A DNA stretch of 47,544 nt from a virus. Location of the stretch: positions 1-47,544 of the IMG/VR virus record IMGVR_UViG_3300028800_000019, one strand, 5' to 3'. This document shows, in pieces, positions 28,566-37,043 of this stretch. Positions within the stretch are counted from its first letter, which is position 1. Each line of letters begins with the position of its first letter. A model generated the notes under the pieces. It worked only from the letters and a program-made list of their open reading frames with translations. It did no database searches and was not told where the DNA came from. The position numbers and the translations under genes are program-made.

Positions 28566-30577
28566 GGCAATGTGTATGTCACCACCATATGGATTGAGGT
28601 GCCGTTGGGGGAGGCCATGACAGGATTGATATTGCTACCTGCTGTGAGACTAGCATTAGACACTGTGCAGGTTGAGCTATAGGCTCCACTCGTCCCGCAA
28701 GTCAGAGCACCTGAGCAAATGTTAGTCCCTGTGCCTGTAGCGCCAAAGCTGGGGTTAACCGTAGGTGGGCTACTGCTGGCATCTGACCTACACTTAACGC
28801 TAATGATAGTCTCAGTTACTCCAATATCATTGAGGCACGATTGATCCGCAGCAGCATCATCACCAGACTGCAACGCTCCAGCCGATCCAGTACCAGCCCA
28901 TACGACCTCACAGGAACGCTTAGATGCAGCGGTAGATGTGCCAATGGTGAGGCTATTTGTAGCTGCCGTGAGCGTGGTACTCGTGCCTGCCGCTGGTGGC
29001 GGACTACCAAAGTAGTTTGAACCATCACTATAGAAGCACCACTGATTATACTTAATAAGCACTGGTACGCTAGAGGCTCCATTGTAGTTCAGGCTATTCA
29101 AGCTAACCGTGGAGGTGCTAGACCCTATGGACTCAATGCAGGCTTTATAGGTGGACGATGGAGTGCCATACATTGTCACAGTGCAGGACGATCCGCAATT
29201 CATCACCACTAGCTTACCTACATCAGATGCCTGTAGGGTGTAGTTGGCGGTTTGTAAATTAACCCCACCACCAGTTACGTTGAGCGTAGAACAGGTAAGA
29301 GTATGCGATGGATAGCTAATAGCGTGCACACCATCATTGGCACAAGCCGGGATAGCTTGGGTGCTTGCTGGAGCTGATGACCCTGTGAAGTTCCCATAGA
29401 TAGCATCGGCTACAAAGTTCGACGCTGAGAAGCTGAGTCCTGGTGTGGAGGTTGGATTGGTCACGGTGACGTTGAATAGTGGTGACAGACTGCCAGAGCT
29501 AACCGAAGTAACTGTGCCTGCACCTGCTGTACCGCCATCAATGATATTACCACTAGCGTCAAACTTGGCTACGTGAGAGCTAGTAAGGGTGCCCGTTGTG
29601 GTAGCTACTGTGCTTGTGTTTCCGGAGATAGCCGTGACTGAGTGCCCTGCTATCTGATTAGCATTAACCACTCCAGTACCGGTAGCCGCGAGTGATGAGC
29701 CGGTGCCAACCAGCATAGCCGCTGTAGTGTTGGTGCCAGAGGTAAGACTGCTAAAGCTCCCCGCACCAAAGATAATAGCTGTGCAACCTAGGGTGTGGGA
29801 AGCGTATGTGAGTGAGTGTGCTCCATCAGCAGCGCAGCTTGGAATGGCCTGAGTGCTAGGAGTAGCTGTACTCCCCGTAAAGTTCCCATAGATATTATCA
29901 GCAGTAAAGGTCTTCTGATGCAGCGTCACCGCCCCAGTTGAACCTGAGTTGTCGAACAACACTCCATCACCACTAACTGAGCTAACTCCTGATCCACCTC
30001 CACCACCTGTAACAGTCACGAGATAGTTAGTTACAGTATTAGGAGGTATACCAGTCTGTGATCCTGTAACAGTAGCCCCTACAAAGTTCCAGTTGATTAT
30101 TCCACCACTGGCGGGGGCTAGAAAGTTTACTCCACCCACCTGCATTTGCAGAGAGTGCACCGTCTCCCCCCACACTTCTTGGGTGATCTCAGTGAGCTTA
30201 TCGAGACTCCTCCCAAAGGTGGTGAAGGGTGTAGGCATGTTGTCATAATACTGAATAGTCTGAGTCTTGGGAGTAGCTCTCAGAATCTCTAGCGTGCTGA
30301 GGCTGTTGCAGGGGCCATACCCAACAGTGAGGGTAATACTTCCACCATTGTTGAAGTTGTTGTTCACTGGAATAGCAGCCCAGTTGCCTGTAGGAGTAAC
30401 AAGTGCTCCATCAATGTACACTGAGATAGAGCCAGCATCACTTACAGGAAAGGTGAACGGATACGGCCCATAGCTCCCACTGCACGAAAAGGAGACGAAG
30501 TAGGGCACGTCAGGCACGGTTGCCCACAGCGTTCCAGTACAGCCTAGCAACAGTAATACTAACAATGCCCTTTTCAT
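28562..30577 (-). CDS. T7-tail-fibre-like protein with N-terminal signal peptide
   Basis: 671 residues. A signal peptide (MKRALLVLLLLGCTGTLWA) precedes a region that looks like the virion-anchoring domain of T7-type fibres: FTFPVSDAGSISVYIDGA, GSITLTV, STLEILRATPKTQTIQYYD, RSLDKLTEITQEVWGE (about residues 20-150). The rest is Gly/Ser/Thr-rich fibre sequence with a repeated unit (YGNFTGS, STQAIP, CANDG, HTL) seen twice, near residues 226 and 391, and a Cys-containing C-terminal domain. It is odd for a fibre to carry a secretion signal. GGAGGAACG precedes the ATG. Confidence 0.75.
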   Translation of the reverse strand: MKRALLVLLLLGCTGTLWATVPDVPYFVSFSCSGSYGPYPFTFPVSDAGSISVYIDGALVTPTGNWAAIPVNNNFNNGGSITLTVGYGPCNSLSTLEILRATPKTQTIQYYDNMPTPFTTFGRSLDKLTEITQEVWGETVHSLQMQVGGVNFLAPASGGIINWNFVGATVTGSQTGIPPNTVTNYLVTVTGGGGGSGVSSVSGDGVLFDNSGSTGAVTLHQKTFTADNIYGNFTGSTATPSTQAIPSCAADGAHSLTYASHTLGCTAIIFGAGSFSSLTSGTNTTAAMLVGTGSSLAATGTGVVNANQIAGHSVTAISGNTSTVATTTGTLTSSHVAKFDASGNIIDGGTAGAGTVTSVSSGSLSPLFNVTVTNPTSTPGLSFSASNFVADAIYGNFTGSSAPASTQAIPACANDGVHAISYPSHTLTCSTLNVTGGGVNLQTANYTLQASDVGKLVVMNCGSSCTVTMYGTPSSTYKACIESIGSSTSTVSLNSLNYNGASSVPVLIKYNQWCFYSDGSNYFGSPPPAAGTSTTLTAATNSLTIGTSTAASKRSCEVVWAGTGSAGALQSGDDAAADQSCLNDIGVTETIISVKCRSDASSSPPTVNPSFGATGTGTNICSGALTCGTSGAYSSTCTVSNASLTAGSNINPVMASPNGTSIHMVVTYTLP

Positions 30578-30585
30578 CGTTCCTC

Positions 30586-30771
30586 CTAGTGCTTTGTGTC
30601 GTGCGGCGGGTTGGCGCTCTCCGACAACAGCGGCGTGATGTCGGCAATGGCTTGGTTGATTGCTGACAAAGCAGCCGACGAATCCCCGTTGCTCAGAGCT
30701 GTGTAGGCGTTATTGAGATCGTTGCCAGTTGCTGTAATGGCATCCGTTACTTGCCCGATGAGCGATTCCAT
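30586..30771 (-). CDS. Small helical protein between fibre genes
   Basis: 61 residues, preceded by TAAGGAGAAAGC, where the TAA is the stop of the upstream gene. Helical and Ala-rich (TDAITATGNDLNNAYTALSN, SAALSAINQAIADITPLL). No Cys, no signal. It may be a chaperone or small subunit for the neighbouring fibre proteins. Not recognised. Confidence 0.65.
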   Translation of the reverse strand: MESLIGQVTDAITATGNDLNNAYTALSNGDSSAALSAINQAIADITPLLSESANPPHDTKH

Positions 30772-30780
30772 GCTTTCTCC

Positions 30781-31845
30781 TTAGTTGAAGGTGATGATGC
30801 GATAGGTGATGAAGAACGTTACTGTACTGCCCGTACCGCTGGTGGTGGCTAAGGCTTGGTTAACGAGTATTAGGGGCTGGTTAGCTAGATCGGTCAAGGG
30901 ATACGGCTCTTGACTAGTGGTAACACCCCCACCCCCAATGGAGAAATTACTGGCCGCTACTGCTTGAGAAGTTGCTTGATCTAAAAAACCGGCGGAAGGC
31001 CACGCTATCCAAGAAAGATCAACTCCATCGTTGTATCCAAGGTAGAATCCAGCCGAGATTGAACCAGCAAACGCCGCACTCCCATGTTTGTACTCAATCA
31101 CTATGTCAATCGGGTCAATGAAGGTATTGGCTCCCTGCGCCGCGATCAGCGTCACTGGCGATGTAGCTCCGTTGACCTGCGAAGCCGTGAGAGTGGTGGA
31201 ACAGGTGCCCGATACCGGGGATGCGCTCGTAACCGAAGAACAGGCTATGGTGGCAGGGCCATTAGCCACTGCCCTGTCAGCATAGGCCGTGCTTGCGGCC
31301 TTGGTTGAGTTATCGTTGGCTGCTTGAGTAGTAACGGAAAGTGTGGTGCCGTTGGAGGTAGCCCCACTAATCCCCCCAAAGGCACCTGAGTTGTTATACT
31401 GGACTTGGGTGTTGGAGCCCCCAGGCGTACCTCCACTCCCACCCCCACCATTACTTTTAGCGGAAGCTGCCGATGGCGTAATAGTAGCTGTAGCTGCCCC
31501 AGTCACCGTAGCCGAAGCTCGCATACGGATGCCAGTGAAGCCCGATGCGTTAATCTGCCAGGTACCATTAGCGGTTGTGGAAGTAACGGTAGTAGATGAT
31601 CCAACTGGAGTAACGCTGGCAGAAGCCCATGTAGCCCCACCATCCACCGTGACTTCAAACTGGATAGTTCCAGTCCATGTACCTGAGAGTGATAACCCAG
31701 CCCCGCCCTTGTCCTGTGGAAGATTGACTACCAGGCACCGTGTAGATACCGAGCAGTCAGAGCCGTTGGTTGTGATTATCCCGCTAGCTGCCCATGCAGG
31801 GATAGCAGCCAAAGCGAGCAAAGCAATAAGCAAGTAGCGTTTCAT
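30781..31845 (-). CDS. Secreted fibre-like protein
   Basis: 354 residues. A signal peptide (MKRYLLIALLALAAIPAWA, AxA site) precedes a beta-rich domain (DKGGAGLSLSGTWTGTIQFE), a Gly-rich hinge, and a tail-fibre type segment (NTQVQYNNSGAFGGISGAT, TTQAANDNSTKAASTAYAD) typical of phage fibres. The C-terminal domain is beta-rich. It is one of three signal-bearing proteins in this cluster and lies between the ATP-grasp and 671-residue fibre genes. Virion fibre or exported decoy are both possible. Confidence 0.7.
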   Translation of the reverse strand: MKRYLLIALLALAAIPAWAASGIITTNGSDCSVSTRCLVVNLPQDKGGAGLSLSGTWTGTIQFEVTVDGGATWASASVTPVGSSTTVTSTTANGTWQINASGFTGIRMRASATVTGAATATITPSAASAKSNGGGGSGGTPGGSNTQVQYNNSGAFGGISGATSNGTTLSVTTQAANDNSTKAASTAYADRAVANGPATIACSSVTSASPVSGTCSTTLTASQVNGATSPVTLIAAQGANTFIDPIDIVIEYKHGSAAFAGSISAGFYLGYNDGVDLSWIAWPSAGFLDQATSQAVAASNFSIGGGGVTTSQEPYPLTDLANQPLILVNQALATTSGTGSTVTFFITYRIITFN

Positions 31846-31856
31846 GTTTGTTGCTC

Positions 31857-33113
31857 CTATACGAAATCAATACCCCATGATGCCAGTTCCTTGAGATTCC
31901 CCTTGAGGTCATTCATACTGCCTGTAGTAACTGTTAGCTGAGTTCCTTTAATCTGTTTACCAATCTCCTCAACTTCCTCCATGCACGAGTCAAGGCTATT
32001 ACCGTAGGCCACAATAGCTCCTGCCTCCTCACCTGAGTTCTGTGGGAGTATCCAGGTTTCCTTGCCGAACTGAGCTGCATAGCGGAGCTTAATCTGATCC
32101 CTATACTCCTCTGGGAACTCAATCAGCATAGGCTTCTCTGGCGACCATTGAGACTTGATGAGGACTTCACAGCCATACTTAGCTTTGTATTGTGGTTCCA
32201 CTAGATGTCCAGCCGCCCCTTCCCACATAATCTCAGGAAGGTTACTAATCAAGTCTAGCTCCAGCTCAGATACAGGTGAACCAAATCGGCAACAAGGATC
32301 AGCTAGCCAAATGCCACCCTTACCTACGCGAGACTCCAACGCGAACAAGTTGCGGAACTGATACTGAGCTAGCGTGGGAGATAACTTCTGGTAGATGTCA
32401 ACCAGGGCTGGTGGCATCTGCATCCAATCCTTCACACAGCACACATAGCCCATATCCTTTTGCTCTACACCCAGCATAGCTATCTGGGGATACTGACCAT
32501 CTACACTATAAGTATCTATAGCTATATCAAGAGTATCAGGTAGATTATCCTCCACCACAAACTCTCTACGCTCAGCTATAGGCCCAAACTCAGCTTCCAT
32601 GAAGTCAAGTCTGTTTTTGGCTAGGTCGTAGCCCTCAACTGGGAATGTCTCAGTATCCCCACGTGTGCGGTTAATCTTGATCCATAGCTTAGCGTTGCCA
32701 CGAGACTTGATATACTTACGTAGCTCACTCATGCCTGTGACTACCACGTAAGGTGCTTGTGGAATGTCAAGCCCAGCAAAGTGCTCCTTAGCCTCAGTGC
32801 GGCAGCACTCTAGCTCGTCAGCGTTGCGTGATCCCCACACGCGCTTGCCTTGGCTAACGAGGTATTCCTGCAACGGCCCTTGATGTAGGTCAGTAAACAC
32901 GAACAAGTCTACACCATCCACAATGTCCCAAATGTCATCCACCCGCTCAAAGTCAGGGAACCCCTCACCTAGCTCAGTTTTGTAGCTCGTGGGGAAATCT
33001 GCTACCCAAGGGGAGGTGTAGTAGACCTTACCAAATGAGCGTGACAATGACCTCGCTATCTCGGCAAAGATGCCGTTGTCTACCACACATACCGAACTGG
33101 CGGTGAAGTCCAC
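31857..33113 (-). CDS. ATP-grasp ligase-like enzyme
   Basis: 418 residues. The order of motifs fits ATP-grasp enzymes of the PurD-like type: an N-terminal nucleotide-fold region (VDLFVFTDLHQGPLQEYLVS), a GSRNADELECCRTEAKEHFA helix, an ATP-binding strand with Lys146 (LWIKINRTRGD), a hinge FVVEDNL (about 185-191), and a metal-binding end (WLADPCCRFGSPVSELE, 269-285). Such enzymes join a carboxylate to an amine with ATP. It is not PurD itself by sequence. It is cotranscribed with the ejection protein, HExxE and fibre genes, so it may modify a virion or cell-surface molecule. Substrate unknown. Confidence 0.75.
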   Translation of the reverse strand: MDFTASSVCVVDNGIFAEIARSLSRSFGKVYYTSPWVADFPTSYKTELGEGFPDFERVDDIWDIVDGVDLFVFTDLHQGPLQEYLVSQGKRVWGSRNADELECCRTEAKEHFAGLDIPQAPYVVVTGMSELRKYIKSRGNAKLWIKINRTRGDTETFPVEGYDLAKNRLDFMEAEFGPIAERREFVVEDNLPDTLDIAIDTYSVDGQYPQIAMLGVEQKDMGYVCCVKDWMQMPPALVDIYQKLSPTLAQYQFRNLFALESRVGKGGIWLADPCCRFGSPVSELELDLISNLPEIMWEGAAGHLVEPQYKAKYGCEVLIKSQWSPEKPMLIEFPEEYRDQIKLRYAAQFGKETWILPQNSGEEAGAIVAYGNSLDSCMEEVEEIGKQIKGTQLTVTTGSMNDLKGNLKELASWGIDFV

Positions 33114-33506
33114 CTAGAACGTCCCCCCAGCGTCAATGAATCGCTGTACAGCCTTGCCATACTCATCCCAACGCACATCAAGCAATCTAGCCATAATCCA
33201 CTCAGCGACAAGTGCATCGTTGTGCTGAGCCTGATAGGGAGCTTCACCATAACCGCTGAGGCTATCAGGATTACCCTCTGGCTCATTACACCAGTCATCT
33301 ACACACTTGGTAGAGATACCGTTGTGCTTACACAGAAAAGCCTCATCCATCTCATGACGAGCATAGAGTAGATTATAACGCCAGTCTCCAAGGTCAACCA
33401 TATGGATGATAAGCTCCTCACCTTTGAAGAACCAATCACCAAGGATAGGTTTGCCGTTAAACTTGCGTTGCTTCTTGAATGGGACTGTCTCGATAGTAAT
33501 CTTCAT
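33114..33506 (-). CDS. HExxE-motif protein of unknown function
   Basis: 130 residues. Residues about 48-60 read LYARHEMDEAFLC, an HExxE arrangement that may bind metal, followed by GISTKCVDDWC, a Pro/Gly-rich loop and APYQAQHNDALVAEWIMARL. The pattern recurs in small phage proteins of unknown function. It abuts the ATP-grasp gene (1-bp spacing) and the gp16-like gene, so the pair may act together. Whether it is a peptidase is unproven. Confidence 0.6.
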   Translation of the reverse strand: MKITIETVPFKKQRKFNGKPILGDWFFKGEELIIHMVDLGDWRYNLLYARHEMDEAFLCKHNGISTKCVDDWCNEPEGNPDSLSGYGEAPYQAQHNDALVAEWIMARLLDVRWDEYGKAVQRFIDAGGTF

Positions 33507-36500
33507 CTATTGCGCTCCCTTCACTTTGAACCTACCCCTGCTAGTTCCCTTTAGGGTGAATCCACCACGACCTTTAGGCTGCTTAGCTCCTTCGTGATAC
33601 ACAGGTGCTCCTACCAGCCCGGCTATGAAGTCCTTGTAGCTTAGGCTCTCATCAGGATTCATAAACCGCTCAGTCATATCCTTGACTACAAAGGGAGCTG
33701 GGAATAGCTGCTCAGCACCAAATCCTAGTTCCTTCCCAGTCTTCTCACCAAAGCTATCACTCTGTTTCATAATTGGCTTACCCTGCCAATCTTTGTTGAG
33801 AAGCATACGGGAGCCGGTGCCGAATAGTGGTGAGGCTTTGTTGATTGAGAACTCGATAGCGCCTGTCGGGAAGCCATCCTTCATTACCTTGGTAACTAGC
33901 CCAACAGCATCCTTGGGAGCGCCTGCTAGGAAGATGCTGGAGTACATTTCTTTGCCCTTGTCATCCTTGCCTAGATAGACATTGAAGGGTTGCTTGGATG
34001 GCTGGCCTGTGAGTAGTAAGCTCATCCCCTGCGTCATCACATAGGCTGTGGCAAATGATTTGATCCAGAACGCTCTAGCAGCCTTACCACCAGGGCCACC
34101 CTCACCAGCGTATTTCAAGTTAGCTACGTTGCTGAATGTCCAATCAGGAGCAAGTAGGAACATACGCCCGATAGCTTGAAAGTTAGAACTCACTCCCATT
34201 ACTTCCCAGTTGAGTCCACCGTAGACTGCGTTGACTTCCTTAGCGATGGAGCGCATGGCGGTGCCATACTGGGCATCCGTAGCGTTGGGGTTCTTAGCTA
34301 GCCATTGTGCTTCCTTAGTGGAGAAGTCAATAACCTTAAACTTACGCTGAGCTACTTCAAACGTAGCTTTGGTCATACCCTTGAAGATGGCGTCAATAGG
34401 CTCGTAGGCAGTCTTGGCCTTAGCGAGCAAAGTGTTACGTGATTCAATGCTTGATGGCTTCAGACCTTGATAGGCTTCATAGGGCGTGCTAGTCTTGGTG
34501 GTAGTTAGCCCGTAGAGTGCTCCCTTACGTTCCTGCGCTTCAAATTCAGGTGAGCGGTTATCAGATGCTAGTGCGTTCTGGTAAGCATCAATCCCAGCAT
34601 TATTCATAAATGAGAGTGTCAAGGCTCTCATGTGGAAGGGACTTAGGCCAAGCTCGATAGACTTGATGTATGCCTGTGTCAGCTTAGCAGCCTTCCAATA
34701 CTTAGCCCCTGAGAGTACATCATTCTCAAGGATGGGCTTCATAGCCTCAGCTACCTTAGGAGGAACTTGTAGGCCAGTGCGAATCTGCTTTCCTTCAGGA
34801 GTTACGATGGTCTTCTCTGTGCCGGGGAGGGCTACCCAGTTCTTGGGGATAGCGCCAAGAGCCTCTAGCTCAGACTGAGAGAGGATGCGAGGATCGGGCA
34901 GCACTTGCAGCAGCCCAAACGGTATCTGCCCCGGTATTCCATGCTTCCCAAGCTCAGAGTTCTTGAGTTCCATTTCAAGCGTTGAGCGAGCTACTGAGGT
35001 AGCTAGACGATCACCATAGACTCGTAGTTCATCAACAGCGTTGAAGGTACGAGCTTCTACTTCACCAGACTTTAGTGGGTCTAGGATGCGGAGGTATTCA
35101 CGCCGGATGTCGTGGGGGGAACGCTTAGAGAACTTACTACGGCCTACACCACCCTGAGCTTCTTCTTCCTCAGCTACCTGAGCAAACAGACGAGGGCTAT
35201 AGCGTGATGGATCAATCGCGCTGGTAGTTCCTACAAACTGCGTCCGTAACTGGTTAGCTTGTGTGAAGTAGTCTGTAAGTTGCTTATCAGCTTCAAGCAT
35301 AGCTGGAGTAGGAGCTAGAGCACGTTCCATTGAAGGGATAGATTGCTTTAGCTTCTCATTGTCACCATTACGTACATTCTCAATCTCAGCACGTAGCTCA
35401 TCAGGATCGTCACGGTAGTCTCGCATGAAGCTAAGAGCTTCCTGATCTATGTAGTCTGGGACTAGCTTAGCTATCTTGCCAGCCACTTGCTCAGCTTGAG
35501 CACGTACCATGTTGCGGGGGCCAGTGAAGGTAGTGCGGATAACTGATTTACCATAGCCATCGCTCTCGTTGCCAGCCTTGATCTTATTTAGTGATTCACG
35601 ATTCTTAGCTAGGAACTCATTGAGTTCAGCAGGAGTTCCAGTCAGCTTAGGATCACCCTCCAACGTAGTCCTATCAGCAACCCGCTTTCTAGCCTCCATG
35701 TAGTCTTGACTATGAAACTCAGCCTTCTCATCTCCACCTTGGGAGTCAAGCCACATCTGATGAACTTCTGGCTCGTTGGATTTGACCCAGTTCTTAGCTT
35801 GAGAGCGGTTGAGATACTTGCCATCTAGTGCAGCAAACCCTCTACTTGACTTTAGGTTAGCATTAGCATAGCGTTCCTCACCAGGGTCGATGTCTTCCTT
35901 GAGTTGGAATGCTTTGTCAATCACTGACTGCTCGTGAATCTCAGGTTGGTTGAGTACCTTATCAGCTAGCTTAGGGTTAGCTTCAAGCTCCTCAATGGTG
36001 ACAGGTCGCTCCCCAGTCACCCTCTCAGCAAGCTCAGAGTGAGTCTCATTCTGACCTACAATAACTTGAGTGCTACCATCCTTGGCGGTGAGCCTGATAG
36101 CGGGTTGTAACCCCTCAGGCTGTTCAGGCTTAACTGGAGGTTGGGCTTGGAGCTTTACCGCCGACTGATCTGGCGTAGTGCCATCCTTGGCGTAGACATC
36201 TATGAGTCCTTGCTTAGCGTCTGGGATGACTGACGTAGCTGCATGGGTGATGAGGTTCAGTCCAGTAACGGTGACCGCATTACGTTGGAACTCATCGTAG
36301 CTGGGCATACGCAGATTGAGGATGTCACCCGCTACAGTCATAGCACTAGACTGATAAAGTCCACGGAGGAGGAGTTGTTTACCTCCTGGGATCATCTCAG
36401 CATAGTGCATAGCCTCACCCATAGCTGCACCTTTGCTGGCTTCCCAGATAGCTGCAGCTACACGAGAGGTTATCTCACCAGGAGTCTTAGCTGTACCTTT

Positions 36501-37043
36501 GGTATAGTGATCTGCTAGAGCCTTACGTAGCCCAGCGTCAATAGTGAAGCTTGCTGTTGTACCTACTCTAGCCCCAGCACTTCCACCGAATAGACCGCCA
36601 ATCAGTGCAGGCCCATACTGTACAGGATCACCTATGAACTCACTCACATCATGGATGAAATTCTCTAGCATGTCATGAGATTCAAAAGGTTCTGGCCCGC
36701 GCTTCTTCATGAACATGTAGAGAGGATCATCCTTGACTGTAGCTGCCTTAGTGATGCGTTGGTCAAAGTCACTAGCTACAGAGCGTAACTGTTGCTCAAT
36801 CTCGTCTTGGTGCTGGTAGGCCAAGTGCCCTGCGTTGCGGTCAAGGCCCAGCATCCGGCCAAAGGTTAGCGCAGTCCCTAATCGCCCCATGTCGATCAGC
36901 TCGCCAAACGTGCTCTGCTGGGGCGCTGTGGGGGCGCTGAGCGACGATCCGGCATCGGGCGCTATCTCGGCCCCAGACGGGATCGGGACGCCCCCAGAAA
37001 CGCTAGCGTCAGCGGGAATCGGGACTGTAGCCTGCTGTGGCAT
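33507..37043 (-). CDS. Large internal virion (DNA ejection) protein, gp16-like
   Basis: 1178 residues, the largest gene. A Pro/Ser-rich N-terminus, hydrophobic Gly-rich segments at about 135-165 (GPALIGGLFGGSAGARVG), a polyvalent-protein-type region (SRGFAALDGKYLNRSQAKNW), long helical stretches, and a C-terminal membrane-active-looking region. Size and place after two smaller internal proteins match T7 gp16-type ejection proteins. I see no lytic transglycosylase motif, unlike T7 gp16. It would be expelled into the host envelope to form the DNA conduit. Confidence 0.8.
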   Translation of the reverse strand: MPQQATVPIPADASVSGGVPIPSGAEIAPDAGSSLSAPTAPQQSTFGELIDMGRLGTALTFGRMLGLDRNAGHLAYQHQDEIEQQLRSVASDFDQRITKAATVKDDPLYMFMKKRGPEPFESHDMLENFIHDVSEFIGDPVQYGPALIGGLFGGSAGARVGTTASFTIDAGLRKALADHYTKGTAKTPGEITSRVAAAIWEASKGAAMGEAMHYAEMIPGGKQLLLRGLYQSSAMTVAGDILNLRMPSYDEFQRNAVTVTGLNLITHAATSVIPDAKQGLIDVYAKDGTTPDQSAVKLQAQPPVKPEQPEGLQPAIRLTAKDGSTQVIVGQNETHSELAERVTGERPVTIEELEANPKLADKVLNQPEIHEQSVIDKAFQLKEDIDPGEERYANANLKSSRGFAALDGKYLNRSQAKNWVKSNEPEVHQMWLDSQGGDEKAEFHSQDYMEARKRVADRTTLEGDPKLTGTPAELNEFLAKNRESLNKIKAGNESDGYGKSVIRTTFTGPRNMVRAQAEQVAGKIAKLVPDYIDQEALSFMRDYRDDPDELRAEIENVRNGDNEKLKQSIPSMERALAPTPAMLEADKQLTDYFTQANQLRTQFVGTTSAIDPSRYSPRLFAQVAEEEEAQGGVGRSKFSKRSPHDIRREYLRILDPLKSGEVEARTFNAVDELRVYGDRLATSVARSTLEMELKNSELGKHGIPGQIPFGLLQVLPDPRILSQSELEALGAIPKNWVALPGTEKTIVTPEGKQIRTGLQVPPKVAEAMKPILENDVLSGAKYWKAAKLTQAYIKSIELGLSPFHMRALTLSFMNNAGIDAYQNALASDNRSPEFEAQERKGALYGLTTTKTSTPYEAYQGLKPSSIESRNTLLAKAKTAYEPIDAIFKGMTKATFEVAQRKFKVIDFSTKEAQWLAKNPNATDAQYGTAMRSIAKEVNAVYGGLNWEVMGVSSNFQAIGRMFLLAPDWTFSNVANLKYAGEGGPGGKAARAFWIKSFATAYVMTQGMSLLLTGQPSKQPFNVYLGKDDKGKEMYSSIFLAGAPKDAVGLVTKVMKDGFPTGAIEFSINKASPLFGTGSRMLLNKDWQGKPIMKQSDSFGEKTGKELGFGAEQLFPAPFVVKDMTERFMNPDESLSYKDFIAGLVGAPVYHEGAKQPKGRGGFTLKGTSRGRFKVKGAQ

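Noticed and set aside
31343-31837. Plus-strand 164-codon Pro/Val-rich ORF
   Set aside because: Antisense to the secreted fibre-like gene; its composition follows from the Gly/Thr-rich codons opposite.
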